The notes beneath the pieces were generated by a model. The model saw only the letters and a list, made by a program, of their open reading frames with translations, was not told the DNA's origin and did no database searches. From Macrostomum hystrix (Eukaryota > Platyhelminthes > Macrostomidae), in contig CATNEN010000038.1 in assembly GCA_950097015.1 (NCBI GenBank), positions 11,821,001 through 11,885,000 of the forward strand: a DNA stretch of 64,000 bases, read 5' to 3'. This document shows positions 43,001-52,612 of the stretch, piece by piece. Both the position numbers and the translations under genes were made by a program. Within the stretch, counting starts at the first letter, position 1. Each line of letters opens with the position of its first letter.

Positions 43001-44619
43001 TAATTAGCTTTACAAATCCTAGATAACTATCTTTTCGAATCCTAGGTAACTAGCTTCACAAATCCTAGATAACTAGCTTTACAAATCCTAGATAACTAGC
43101 TTTACTAATCCTTGGTAATTAGCTTTACAAATCCTAGATAACTATCTTTTCGAATCCTAGCTAACTAGCTTCACAAATCCTAGATAACTAGCTTTACGAA
43201 TCCTAGGTATTAAGCTTAAATTCACGAATTCTCGTTTTAACCACTAGCCGAGGCATTAAAAATGAATAAATAAATTTCATTTTAATTACTTCAGCTAAAT
43301 AAGGCATAAATAATGCGACAGACATTCGGAACACAGAACTAATTAGAGTTCCAGCAATTAGGAGCTGGACAAATGTCAACTTGTTAACCTTTGCACAAAT
43401 TAGCTTCCTTCGTAGCAACTAAAAGAAGATTCCACAAGATTCTCTGCTTAGAATCAGAGACCAAATTATTTGTGTGGTTTGCTGCGACTTGACTGCGGCA
43501 GTCATTTGTCTTATCTGTTTCACTAGCAGCTCTACAGAAAATTGTATCGATGCTTTTCTTAGAGTTAGATGACTAGATGGTTGTTAACAAGATTTTTCCT
43601 ATCATGCTAGTACACTTTTCCTGAGAAAACCTCCTTTAATAAATTTTCCAAGAAAGGAATTGTCCTTCTTCTTCTTGTGGTCCTTGATTCTGAATTCTAA
43701 AAAATGCGAAAACATCTATAGCGCTGCCAGCGGCTCTGTCGTCTTGTTGCGACTAACAACTAGATAAAGCTTCTATATCGAGTCGGCAATGGTTTAGGCT
43801 TTTTTTCTACTCTAAGTAGTGACGTAGGGTCTGAAGATTTTTTAGTTTTATTCGTGACTTCTAGAATATATTAGCTGTAAAACGCCTGAAGTTTTTTGGC
43901 GTATTCTGGCTAGGGCGTGGTCCAATCAAATTTACATATTTTATATGAGCTCTAAACGGAGGTTGTAGCCTTGTGGTTAGGGCAGCGGACTCAGGACTTG
44001 AAGGTCGGGGTTCGATTCCCGCTTGCATTCCACTGGCATAATTCGTGTCCTTTAGCAGAGATGCAACTCTTACGCAAAAAATGTTAAAATTTTATCGGAC
44101 CACGCAAAAATTTTAAAATTTGATTGGACCACGCAAAAATGTTGAAATTTGATTGGACCACGCAAAAAAGATATTTGCTTGAACCACGCCCAGGTTGCCG
44201 CGTCGTCAATCGCCGGCTACAAAGACCGCATGGTCCGGTGGTGGCGCCTCCGCCTGAACATGATGCCTCTTGTGACCCTGCTACTGGAGCCCCTGACAGA
44301 GTGCGTGCCGCTCGGCGCCTACTTCAGCTGGGCCGTCTATTACCTGTTCGACGTGAATCCCTACCTGGTGTTCGCCGTGAACACCCTGCTATGGATCTCA
44401 TTAGATTATCATCAGCTGCGCCTAATTCAAAACTCGACACTGCCATTCAAATTTCCCAACTTCTTAGCCGCTTGGTGCCTGCGCGAATTGTTGAACGCGT
44501 TCGTGTTCGTTGAAGGCCTGCTAAACCCTAGGCGAGTTCGCTGGGGCAAGAACACCTACCGTGTGACCCTAGGCGGGGTCACCACTCTAGTCACATCTCC
44601 CCCTGTGCTACCACTCTGA
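37032..44619 (+). CDS. UGCG: Ceramide glucosyltransferase (glucosylceramide synthase)
   Basis: UGCG transfers glucose from UDP-glucose to ceramide on the cytosolic face of the Golgi, the first step of glycosphingolipid synthesis. Exons 37032-37162, 37766-38010, 39251-39699 and 44194-44619 join in phase and give 416 residues (human 394). The N-terminus has a membrane anchor (AYILFVLAVVPLVIWIFQML). The GT21 core includes LLLCVQDEHDP (D1, D100), YDLVWVSTSRIRA, GMSYLVRKSYLDE, LAEDYF (D3, D251) and RMVRW (R287-W291, the (Q/R)xxRW motif). C-terminal hydrophobic segments follow. At the D2 position, where the family has Asp (WICDSG in human), this protein has Thr155 (WVSTSR). H182 in the CHQLPY segment is kept. 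Introns 2 and 3 hold SINEs, a fold-back element, a very long minisatellite and two LTR-like copies. Confidence 0.96.
38150..38327. mobile_element. Fold-back (palindromic) element in UGCG intron 2
   Basis: The ends aaaagccttcattgtcgt and its near-complement acgacaatagagtgaaaggc are inverted. Inside them tcttgaccata and tatggtcaaga are inverted, and the centre has attaatgaccg..tattt against aaataagcggtcattaat. The whole could form one long imperfect hairpin. No coding capacity and no clear target duplication; a MITE-like origin is likely. Confidence 0.6.
38850..39205 (-). mobile_element. tRNA-like SINE (family B), reverse orientation
   Basis: On the minus strand gggggttcgattcccg (39103-39119 region) is a good box B and is followed by ggtgttctttagcaagacac, matching the post-head word of the copy at 43957. 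Downstream body sequence includes tgtcacccgaatgtgcctgc, shared with 13499-13549. The head extends to about 39205, close to UGCG exon 3. Confidence 0.65.
40624..41259. mobile_element. Solo-LTR-like element, copy 1
   Basis: 636 bp beginning TGTTGTACC and ending CACATCA (TG...CA ends), flanked by a 4-bp duplication ctag (40620-40623 and 41260-41263). A TATAAAG word at 40949-40955 could be a promoter. No coding capacity: a 67-codon minus-strand frame is not similar to any known product. The features fit a solo LTR of a retrotransposon; no internal region, primer-binding site or polypurine tract is present. It is a possible non-LTR insertion only if the ends are coincidental. Confidence 0.6.
41862..42497. 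mobile_element. Solo-LTR-like element, copy 2 (tandem duplicate)
   Basis: By eye identical to copy 1 over the full 636 bp, at a distance of exactly 1,238 bp, with the same flanking repeat variants on its right side. It therefore arose by duplication of element plus flanking minisatellite, not by a second insertion. Confidence 0.65.
43216..43955. other. UGCG intron 3, non-repetitive part
   Basis: AT-rich intronic sequence without recognised exons. At 43912-43932 gggcgtggtccaatcaaatt is the inverted complement of the repeat at 44080-44175, so the interval 43912-44175 is bounded by inverted copies around a SINE. Confidence 0.4.
43957..44065 (+). mobile_element. tRNA-derived SINE (family B)
   Basis: The head reads gccttgtggttagggcagcg (box A-like) and, 35 nt on, cggggttcgattcccgc (perfect box B). 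The post-head word gtgtcctttagcagagatgc follows, as in other SINEs of this class. Too diverged in its stems to be a functional tRNA gene. Confidence 0.7.
44080..44175. repeat. 28-bp tandem repeat adjoining the UGCG exon 4 acceptor
   Basis: Three copies of a unit containing atttgattggaccacgcaaa, the last decaying into cttgaaccacgcccag, which is the exon 4 acceptor. Inverted relative to 43912-43932. Confidence 0.75.
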
Positions 44620-45185
44620 CTGCAGACCAGATTCTCATTCTAGCTTTGGCTGTCCTCAGAAACAATTCGACGCTTTTTGAATCAGTTTTTTCCGCTATGT
44701 AACTTTTTATTGTTTTCTTGCTTAGAAAGTAGAAAAGAAACAAATAATTTCTGGCTTTGCATCTTAAATAAGCAACGTGAGGTCTTCCAGCAGCAGCAGC
44801 AGGAGCAGCATTAATTTCTGGCTTAATTTCTGTCTGGCTTTGTAGAATATTTTAGCTCGATGCCTAATTAGTTACCCTTTGCTTTTGATTCTAATCTTAT
44901 AGCGACCTTTTGTCCATTTTATTAAGTGACATGTGACGACAACTTTTTTATACAATTGATTGTATTTCTACTCCTGTTTATTGTGCGGATAATTAGTTGT
45001 CAAAGTTATCTTCATATAATACTACTGGCCCTCGTTCGACCAGATTGTCAACTATTTTATTTAAATCTGGTTTTCTTTGTCTAGTAGTATTACCTTGAAT
45101 TATCATGCAATTTATTTTTAATTACTGGAACATTTTTGTAACTTTTTTCTATTTCATGTTATCCGTTTTTGCTAGAAGGCGGCGA
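44620..45185. other. UGCG 3' flank
   Basis: AT-rich, presumably the UGCG 3' UTR and beyond. AATAAG at 44766-44771 region is a weak candidate poly(A) signal. No other feature seen. Confidence 0.35.
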
Positions 45186-45194
45186 GAGGCTTTC

Positions 45195-45635
45195 AGGGAC
45201 CCCATAGAATCACCATAGGTATCTGCATGATCCCATAGAATCACCATAGGTATCTGCATGATCCCATAGAATCACCATAGGTATCTGCATGATCCCATAG
45301 AATCAGAATGTGTATCTGTATGACCCCATAGAATCAGAATGTGTATCTGTATGACCCCATAGAATCAGAATGGCTCTGTATGACCCCATAGAATCAGAAT
45401 GGCTATCTGTATGACCCCATAGAATCAGAATGGCTCTGTATGACCCCATAGAATCAGAATGGCTATCTGTATGACCCCATAGAATCAGAATGGCTATCTG
45501 TATGACCCCATAGAATCAGAATGGCTATCTGTATGACCCCATAGAATCAGAATGGCTATCTGTATGACCCCATAGAATCAGAATGGCTATCTGTATGACC
45601 CCATAGAATCAGAATGGCTATCTGTATATGACCGC
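45195..45635. repeat. About 31-bp minisatellite
   Basis: Fourteen or so copies of ccccatagaatcagaatggc plus tatctgtatga, with shorter 28-bp variants. The first three copies carry atcaccataggtatctgcat instead, so two sub-families adjoin. Confidence 0.92.
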
Positions 45636-46077
45636 CTTAGAACTGTATACTCTGTGTTGTCTCAAAGCACTCATATTAATATATTTTAGCCAGACCTATT
45701 AACTCTTCATTCCAATTAATAATCGTAACATTTATATTATATTACTTTTTTACAGCAATCGCTTGTTCAATATTGAGCTACAGAAATCCAGACTGCACAT
45801 GTCGAACTAGTTCGTACATAAATTGCTTATGCTAGCAAATTTTCGTTTGATCATAAACTGGCGCTAAAATGAAATTAAAATTATTCTTTATTTAGTCAAA
45901 CGAAAGCGTGTTTTTTCTATCGTCAATTGAAACGTAAGTGGGACCAACCTTTTATTGATTTGGGTTATTTTATATTTGTCGCTTTTTCAAGTCAAACTAG
46001 TATGTTTTTTAACTTTTTTATGTTTTCAGTGAATATTTTGAGTATTTCTCCTAAAAACTATGACTTTGTACCTAATC

Positions 46078-46960
46078 ATAGTCTCTGCAGTCAATCCTCT
46101 CAGAACCCAAGTCTCTGCAGTCAATCCTCTCAGTTCCCAAGTCTCTGCAGTCAATCCTCTCAGAACCCAAGTCTCTGCAGTCAATCCTCTCAGAACCCAA
46201 GTCTCTGCAGTCAATCCTCTCAGTTCCCAAGTCTCTGCAGTCAATCCTCTCAGAACCCAAGTCTCTGCAGTCAATCCTCTCAGATCCCAAGTCTCTGCAG
46301 TCAATCCTCTCAGAACCCAAGTCTCTGCAGTCAATCCTCTCAGATCCCAAGTCTCTGCAGTCAATCCTCTCAGATCCCAAGTCTCTGCAGTCAATCCTCT
46401 CACTTCCCAAGTCTCTGCAGTCAATCCTCTCAGAACCCAAGTCTCTGCAGTCAATCCTCTCAGTTCCCAAGTCTCTGCAGTCAATCCTCTCAGATCCCAA
46501 ATCTCTGTAGTCAATCCTCTCAGTTCCCAAGTCTCTGCGGTCAATCCTCTCAGATCCCAAGTCTCTGCAGTCAATCCTCTCAGATCCCAAGTCTCTGCAG
46601 TCAATCCTCTCAGATCCCAAGTCTCTGCAGTCAATCCTCTCAGTTCCCAAGTCTCTACAGTCAATCCTCTCAGATCCCAAGTCTCTGCAGTCAATCCTCT
46701 CAGATCCCAAGTCTCTGCAGACAATCCTCTCAGATCCCAAGTCTCTGCAGTCAATCCTCTCAGTTCCCAAGTCTCTGCAGTCAATCCTCTCAGTTCCCAA
46801 GTCTCTACAGTCAATCCTCTCAGATCCCAAGTCTCTGCAGTCAATCCTCTCAGATCCCAAGTCTCTGCAGTCAATCCTCTCAGTTCCCAAGTCTCTGCAG
46901 TCAATCCTCTCAGTTCCCAAGTCTCTGCGGTCAATCCTCTCAGATCCGAATCTCTGTAAT
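46078..46960. repeat. 30-bp minisatellite, strictly periodic
   Basis: About 29 copies of gtctctgcagtcaatcctct plus cagNNcccaa with an exact 30-bp period and only a few substituted positions (aac/ttc/atc). Because 30 is a multiple of 3 and the unit has no stop, two plus-strand and two minus-strand frames stay open for 280-360 codons. No gene is inferred. Confidence 0.96.
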
Positions 46961-46984
46961 CCTAAATCCTCATATTTTTTATCC

Positions 46985-48220
46985 CAAATTGTTTACTGGC
47001 TATGTTTAACCCCTGTTGTGTAGTTTTGTCAGTTTTTTATTCTAACTTCTTTTCAATACACAGGTTGGTGTTCTTTATACTAGTTGTACATAGTGGATTG
47101 AGCGTATTTAATATTTATCATATGGGTACTTGTCAAATTGTGCAATGAATTATGCACTAAGCTATTATATTTTTATCCAACATATTTCTAATCTTATAGG
47201 TGACGAGTCTAGTGGTTTGCTATGTGATGCTCATGTACTATTTCTTCTTTTGATCATGATAACGATTAGTTGATGATTAGCTGTCATTGACAATGCTCTA
47301 CTTTGTTATAGTAGAAAATTAACAAGCGGATCACTTTCGCTGCTATTATTTAGCAAATAATAAAATATTCATGCATTGACTTCAATTGAATTGAATAGAG
47401 TTCAATCTATTAGAATTTACGCACAAATATATGCTAATTTTTTGATCAGCCAAACGCGGTATTTGCTTTCATCAACAATTGAAACTGATTGATTGCGCAG
47501 CAGTTTGAAAATAAGTTTCCTTTTTTTCTAGAATTTTAGTTAAACTCCAGCGATGGAATCCAACACATCACAAGTTGTTACTTTACCAGCAGCCACTTTG
47601 TAGTAACTCACAGAATACACACAACTAGTATATTTGTACGAAGTTTATAATCCCATTTGTAGGAATTGGTTATAGTCTGGCTGGGTGGAGTGGCTAGTAG
47701 TGTTAGTGGTTAGTGGAGTCCATGGAAGGGATGGGTAGGGTCTATGGGCGGGTAGAACCTTGTGGCTGTTGGGTGTAAGGGTTGGTGGTATGCTGGATGT
47801 GGGGCACTGGCATCAGAGTGGCGGGGTCAGCCAGTGACGGAATGTGGTTGTGCAGTCAGAGGACTGGGTCCTTGGAGACTGTAGTGGGTTTTAGGGCTGT
47901 CGGTGTCGATTTCAGAATAGGCAACGATGGTAGGGTTGATGTCAATGAAGTCATCAGGAAAGCGAATAAGTAGTACTTTTTATAGTAAGACAATTAAAAA
48001 AACCAAAAAAAAACTTTTGAATTCGACTACAATGAGTACTATTTGGCACCATAAGGAATTGTGTTTAAGATTGCAGAATTCAAGAAGAATTGGGTTCGCA
48101 AGTTTAGCTTCCGAATGACTCAGATCAACGTGGCGTCAGTCCACGCCATGGCCAACCCCAAAAGGCACAATGATAGATAGATAGTAGATAGATAGACTTA
48201 AGCATTATGCATGGCTATTG
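46985..48220. other. Gap downstream of the 30-bp array, to glycerate kinase
   Basis: AT-rich to about 47640, then a G/T-rich stretch (47660-47950) without recognised exon, and a (gata)n run at 48170-48196. The right part would be the 3' UTR of minus-strand GLYCTK; no clear signal. Confidence 0.35.
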
Positions 48221-50373
48221 TTAGACCATCGCTATGATGAGCAGGTCCATGACATTCGTGCCAGTCAGACCCGGCCGAAACAGCGCCTCGGCCTCGGCTG
48301 CCCTGGCCTTGCTCAGCAGCGAGTGTGAGTCGAAGCTGGCCAGTGCGTGGCGGCACCGAGCTTCGCCGAGCTCGGCAACAGCGCGTCGCCAAGTGTCGGC
48401 GTCGACCAGTCCGCCGGCTGATTCAGTCGGGCCGTCGATTCCATCGGTGCCAGCGGCCAGAACAGTCGGTCGCCATCGGCTTGTCGACGGCCAACTACTG
48501 AGTCGTTCGGCCAGCAGCAGCGCCAAGTGGCCGGCGCGCCCGCCAACGCCGACGGCTCCAGAAGCGCCGGTTGTGTCCACCGTCGGCTCGCCACCGGCCA
48601 GTATGGAGATCCCGCCGACGTCAGGTCCGGCGACGCTCCAAACGTTAACTGCTGCTCTGAGCTTCGTAGCATCTTCGTCAGTCAAGCCGCTGATGTCGGA
48701 CAGGTCAGGATCAACGCCTTCGCTATTCATCAGCCGGCAGAGCGCAACCAGCCAGTTGTGGACTCGCTCGGCTACAATGCTCACATCGCCAATTAGCTCC
48801 GTAGTCATGACAACGGCCGATGAAAACCTTATTGGAGACGAAGGCGAGAGCAGACTCTGTTTGGCCGCTTCTAGGGCTGTCCGATTGTTGCCTACGATAA
48901 AGTTCACTTCAGCCTTCTCATCTGGCTTCGTGTCAGCCTCGTTGACTGTTTCATCGCTAAGCAAAAGCTGAAGCGCAGTCGGTGGCAGCCTATTGTCGAC
49001 GCCCCTGAGCCGCATTTTAGACAGCACCGCCTTCAGCGCCTCGTCAGTAGCTGCGGAGTTTTTCGATAAAACCGTCGGTCCACTCGCGATGAATTCCAGT
49101 GGATCGCCAACAACGTCGGATAGGACGAGACCGACCAGCTGGCAGCCGCGCTCACGGCAACGCGAAGCCAAACCACCACCTTTGACAGCATCCAATCGTC
49201 GTCGGACAGCGTTGAGCTCCGCGATAGAGAAGCCCGCGGTGGACAGCAGGCGGATGGAGGCTCGATAGTCTAGCAGCGGCAGGCGCGGCCAAGCCAGAAG
49301 GGCGCTGCCGCCTCCCGTCACCAGGGCGATTAGCAGGTCGTCAGGGCCGAGACTATCGACTAGGCTGGCTGCGGCCCGGCTTCCATTCAGCACTGTCTCG
49401 TCTGGCAGGTTGTCGCGCGGACCGTCGAAAACCTGGCTTGGAGGTTAGTTTAGAATATCGATTATTTTTAGGGGGCTGCTGGAGGCGGTTGAGTGGCAGA
49501 TCAGGCTAACGCGGAAGTGACTGCTCGATTTCGAATCGAGGCCACATACATGCTTGGGAGATCGCCTTTATGGGCCAACCTGTCTAAGACACACTGAGAG
49601 TGTACACTGGCTGACGATAAGAAAGTCATGGCAGATGTACACACCTGTGTGTGCGAGTGCCTGCGTTAGGTTCGTGTGTGCTCAGGAGTCAGCGAAATGG
49701 GCAGAATTGCGTCCTCGCTGACTGCGGTTCTAGTGTCACCAATTCAAGTGCCATGGCCTGCAGCCCTCCTGCAATTATCAATATTATTAGGGGACTTGCT
49801 TGACCACAGTCAAACTACAGCCAGCGTATTATTGTCATTTACCATAAGGATGACTATTTACCATTGACTCCCAAACACACACACACACGTTCACCAGCGG
49901 GTTCGGAAATCACTGAACTAAATAAAAAGGCCATGCAGAAATTGAATTATGTCATGTTGGAATCGCACCTGGATTCGCTCAGCCACATCGACAGGCAGGT
50001 CGGCCAGTTGAAAGCCGAGTCCTGCGCGCCTCTCCGCCGGTGTCGGCGCCGGAGCCAGCACGACGCCGCCGCCAAAGCGCCGTCCGAGGCGCGCCAGAGG
50101 CAGGCCGCGCGCCATGCCACCGGCAGCTTTGCCAAAGGCTACGAAGCTGATCTGGCCGGCGACGTGAAACTCTCGACACTCATGACTGTTGCTAGCGACG
50201 CCAGCGAAGCTGCTGCGGATGCGCAGATTCAGCGGCGACTGTCTCGACCCGCTGTCGAATCCGTTCAACAACTCGAAGCATCGACGAGACAGCGACTCCG
50301 GATTGACGGCCGCAACTCCGGCGGCGAATGCGCCGCGAAGTTGATCGCCTACACTCGGGTAAGTCGACGACAT
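48221..50373 (-). CDS. GLYCTK: Glycerate kinase (GLYCTK, MOFRL family)
   Basis: Phosphorylates D-glycerate to 2-phosphoglycerate in serine and fructose breakdown, using ATP. Two exons, 50373-49969 and 49432-48221, join in phase 0 (AERIQ|VFDGPRDNLPD), giving 538 residues (human 523). Conserved blocks are FVAFGKAAGGMA, VTGGGSALL, IAELNAVRRRLDAVKGGGLA, LVLSDVVGDPLEFIASGPT, SILAGGEPTV, AAGTDGIDGPTESAGG, FDSHSLL and GLTGTNVMD near the C-terminus. The start at 50373 (MSSTYPSVGDQLRGAFAAG) aligns with the family N-terminus; a pyrimidine-AG (ggctgcag) lies about 46 nt upstream. The first residues do not look strongly mitochondrial. A SINE occupies much of the intron. Confidence 0.95.
49485..49800 (+). 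mobile_element. tRNA-derived SINE (family A)
   Basis: Head with gcggttgagtggcagatcag (diverged box A) and atttcgaatcgaggccacat (altered box B). Body words match the family: gtgtacactggctgacgata, tcatggcagatgtacacacc, gtcagcgaaatgggcagaat. It ends in an att/aat-rich tail. Inserted in the GLYCTK intron, antisense to the gene. Confidence 0.85.
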
Positions 50374-50489
50374 GCGCGACAGGTGTGCAAAACTGATGAC
50401 GATTCTGCTGCCACTGCTGCAGCCAATTTTTACAGTTGCACCTGCAAGCTTTCGATTTACCTCTCTGGTCTTAGAGGGCAGAGTGGAGT

Positions 50490-51250
50490 GACAGTAATCT
50501 GATGGGATCTGACCGGGGAGTGACTGTAATCTGATGGGATCTGACATGGGAGTTACTTTAAACTGATGGGATCTGACAGGGGAGGGACTGTAATCTGATG
50601 GGATCTGACAGGGGAGTGGCTGTAATCTGATGGGATCTGACATGGGAGTGGCTGTAATCTGATGGGATCTGACATGGGAGTTACTTTAAACTGATGGGAT
50701 CTGACAGGGGAGTGGCTGTAATCTGATGGGATCTGACAGGGGAGTGGCTGTAATCTGATGGTATCTAACAGGGGAGTGACTGTAATCTGATGGGATCTGA
50801 CATGGGAGTTACTTTAAACTGATGGGATCTGACAGGGGAGTGACTGTAATCTGATGGGATCTGACAGGGGAGTGGCTGTAATCTGATGGTATCTAACAGG
50901 GGAGTGACTGTAATCTGATGGAATCTGACAGGGGAGTGGCTGTAATCTGATGGGATCTGACTGGGGAGTGACTGTAATCTGATGGGATCTGACAGGGGAG
51001 TGGCTGTAATCTGATGGGATCTGACAGGGGAGTGGCTGTAGTCTGATGGTATCTAACAGGGGAGTGACTGTAATCTGATGGGATCTGACATGGGGGTTAC
51101 TTTTAACTGATGGGATCTGACAGGGGAGTGGCTGTAATCTGATGGGATCTGACAGGGGAGTGGCTGTAATCTGATGGGATCTGACTGGGGAGTGACTGTA
51201 ATCTGATGGGATCTGACAGGGGAGTGACTGTAATCTGATGGTATTTGACA
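50490..51250. repeat. 32-bp minisatellite upstream of glycerate kinase
   Basis: About 24 copies of tgatgggatctgacagggga plus gtgactgtaatc, with a recurrent gttactttaaac variant about every fifth unit. It begins about 120 nt upstream of the GLYCTK start codon, in its 5' flank. Confidence 0.93.
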
Positions 51251-51254
51251 AAAA

Positions 51255-52171
51255 AAGATTTTTATTTATATCTGGCTGGTATTATTGAAACATAAATAAA
51301 TTATAAATCCGATAAAATTTTAAATACAGTATCAAAAAATTATTGTTTATTCGCTTATAACTGAAGTTTAAAGATAATCGAAAAATTTCAAATAAGTGTA
51401 TTTTGTTGATTTTATGAAACTTGATTAAAATTGAAAATATTCATTTGATAGAACTATGATAAGATCAGATAGAAAGGCTGATTGTTAAAGACAAAATATT
51501 TTATGAGTACTTTTAATAAAAAAAAAGTAGCTCAATACAATGGCATGCAAAAATGACAAAACAGATGGTAATCTGAACCGTATCTTAAAACGGTTAATTT
51601 TATACGAGCTATTAATAATCATGCACAGAATATATACTATTTTTAACAATTCAATCAATTAAATTATAGATAATGCGGGCTTCAGTCGGGGCACTTTACT
51701 TGCTCTGATAGAGTTATCTCTATCAGGGTTTAGCTTTGGTATTCAGTCACGGAATCACCCACCTCCCTCCATAGAGGGGTTAAAGCGCAGCATGCAATCA
51801 CCCACCTCACTCCATAGAGGGGTTGAGGCGCAGCATGCGATCACCCACCTCACTCCATAGAGGGGTTGAGGCGCAGCATGCGATCACCCATATCACTCCA
51901 TAGAAGGATTAAGCAAAGTTAGCCAAAGTGAAAGGCCTAGCGATTGCGTTTGCAGCATAAAAAATTAACTAGGAATTAACTATAGTAATAACTTATTAAA
52001 AAAAAGTCATGCAACTTTTTTTTGAAGTGGAAAAATTAAGTATAAATAGAAAATACAGCAGACTATAGCTCATGAAGAACTTTAGCACATTTTTTCCAAT
52101 TGAATAGAAACGAAGCACATTTTTGTTATCTAAAGCGGAAAGTTAATTTAAGAAATCGTGTCTACAGCTTC
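51255..52171. other. Gap between GLYCTK 5' flank and GMF 3' end
   Basis: AT-rich sequence. At 51745-51905 there are three to four copies of a roughly 43-bp unit (atcacccacctcactccata plus gaggggttgaggcgcagcatgcg), each with a GCATGC palindrome. No exon seen. Confidence 0.5.
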
Positions 52172-52582
52172 TCATTTATAAAATTCCAACTTCTGCTGCA
52201 GCCACTCTTCATCCAATTCCTCAGTGCTGCGAATCTCGAACACTTTGGTTAGCTGCACTACTTCAATGACAGTTTTGATAGTGCCAGTGTACAGAACCTG
52301 CAGCTCTGGGTTGCTATCACGAGGAGTGCTGAATATGAAGAGAAGTGGATACGTGACCCTGCCATCTGGGTAGGAGTGAACATAGCTCAGCAGCAGGTAA
52401 CGCGGCTGGTGCTCCGATAGCTCCTCCACGATCTCTTCAATGCTGCAGTCCTGCATTTCGTTTTCAATGCAAACTTCCATTTTTTCGCGATCTATTTTTA
52501 GAACAATGGCGGCAACATTTTTTTCTTTTCGTAGGCGAAATTTTCTCAGCTTCTGCTGCAGCTCCTCGGATATGCTGCACAT
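52172..52582 (-). CDS. GMFB: Glia maturation factor (ADF-homology, Arp2/3 regulator)
   Basis: GMF binds Arp2/3 through an ADF-H fold and promotes debranching of actin networks. The 136-residue frame MCSISEELQQKLRKFRLRKE matches the family start (human KLRKFRFRKE). Further family blocks are AAIVLKIDREKMEV, EHQPRYLLLSYVHSYPDGRV, YPLLFIFSTPRDSNPE, TKVFEIRSTEELDEEWLQQKL and LEFYK, so it is full length (human 142). The whole coding region lies in one exon. A pyrimidine-AG (aactgcttccag) 30 nt before the ATG (exon start 52612) is either a cis or a trans splice acceptor; the 30 nt are open in frame, so an upstream start cannot be excluded. Invertebrates usually have one GMF, so the beta/gamma label is nominal. 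Confidence 0.95.
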   Translation of the reverse strand: MCSISEELQQKLRKFRLRKEKNVAAIVLKIDREKMEVCIENEMQDCSIEEIVEELSEHQPRYLLLSYVHSYPDGRVTYPLLFIFSTPRDSNPELQVLYTGTIKTVIEVVQLTKVFEIRSTEELDEEWLQQKLEFYK

Positions 52583-52612
52583 GTAGCCACTGGATGCACC
52601 ACTCTTGCCCGC

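Larger units (their letters stand above)
39800..43215. repeat. Very long 22/23-bp minisatellite in UGCG intron 3
   Basis: Well over 90 copies of a unit such as tagctttacaaatcctagat plus aac, with variants ttcaca/ttacga/ttacta and ggtaatt/gataact. It is interrupted at 40624-41259 and 41862-42497 by two identical 636-bp elements. The segment from about 40624 to 41861 (1,238 bp) is tandemly duplicated. Confidence 0.95.

Noticed and set aside
43957-44030. Possible tRNA gene
   Set aside because: Box A and B are present but the acceptor and anticodon stems do not pair; it continues into a SINE body word shared with other copies.
45927-47009. 360-codon open frame over the 30-bp array
   Set aside because: The period is a multiple of three and other frames on both strands are open too; no gene structure or family match supports translation.
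48234-48971. 245-codon plus-strand frame opposite glycerate kinase
   Set aside because: Antisense shadow of the conserved GLYCTK exon; its translation has low-complexity Ser/Ala composition and no domain.
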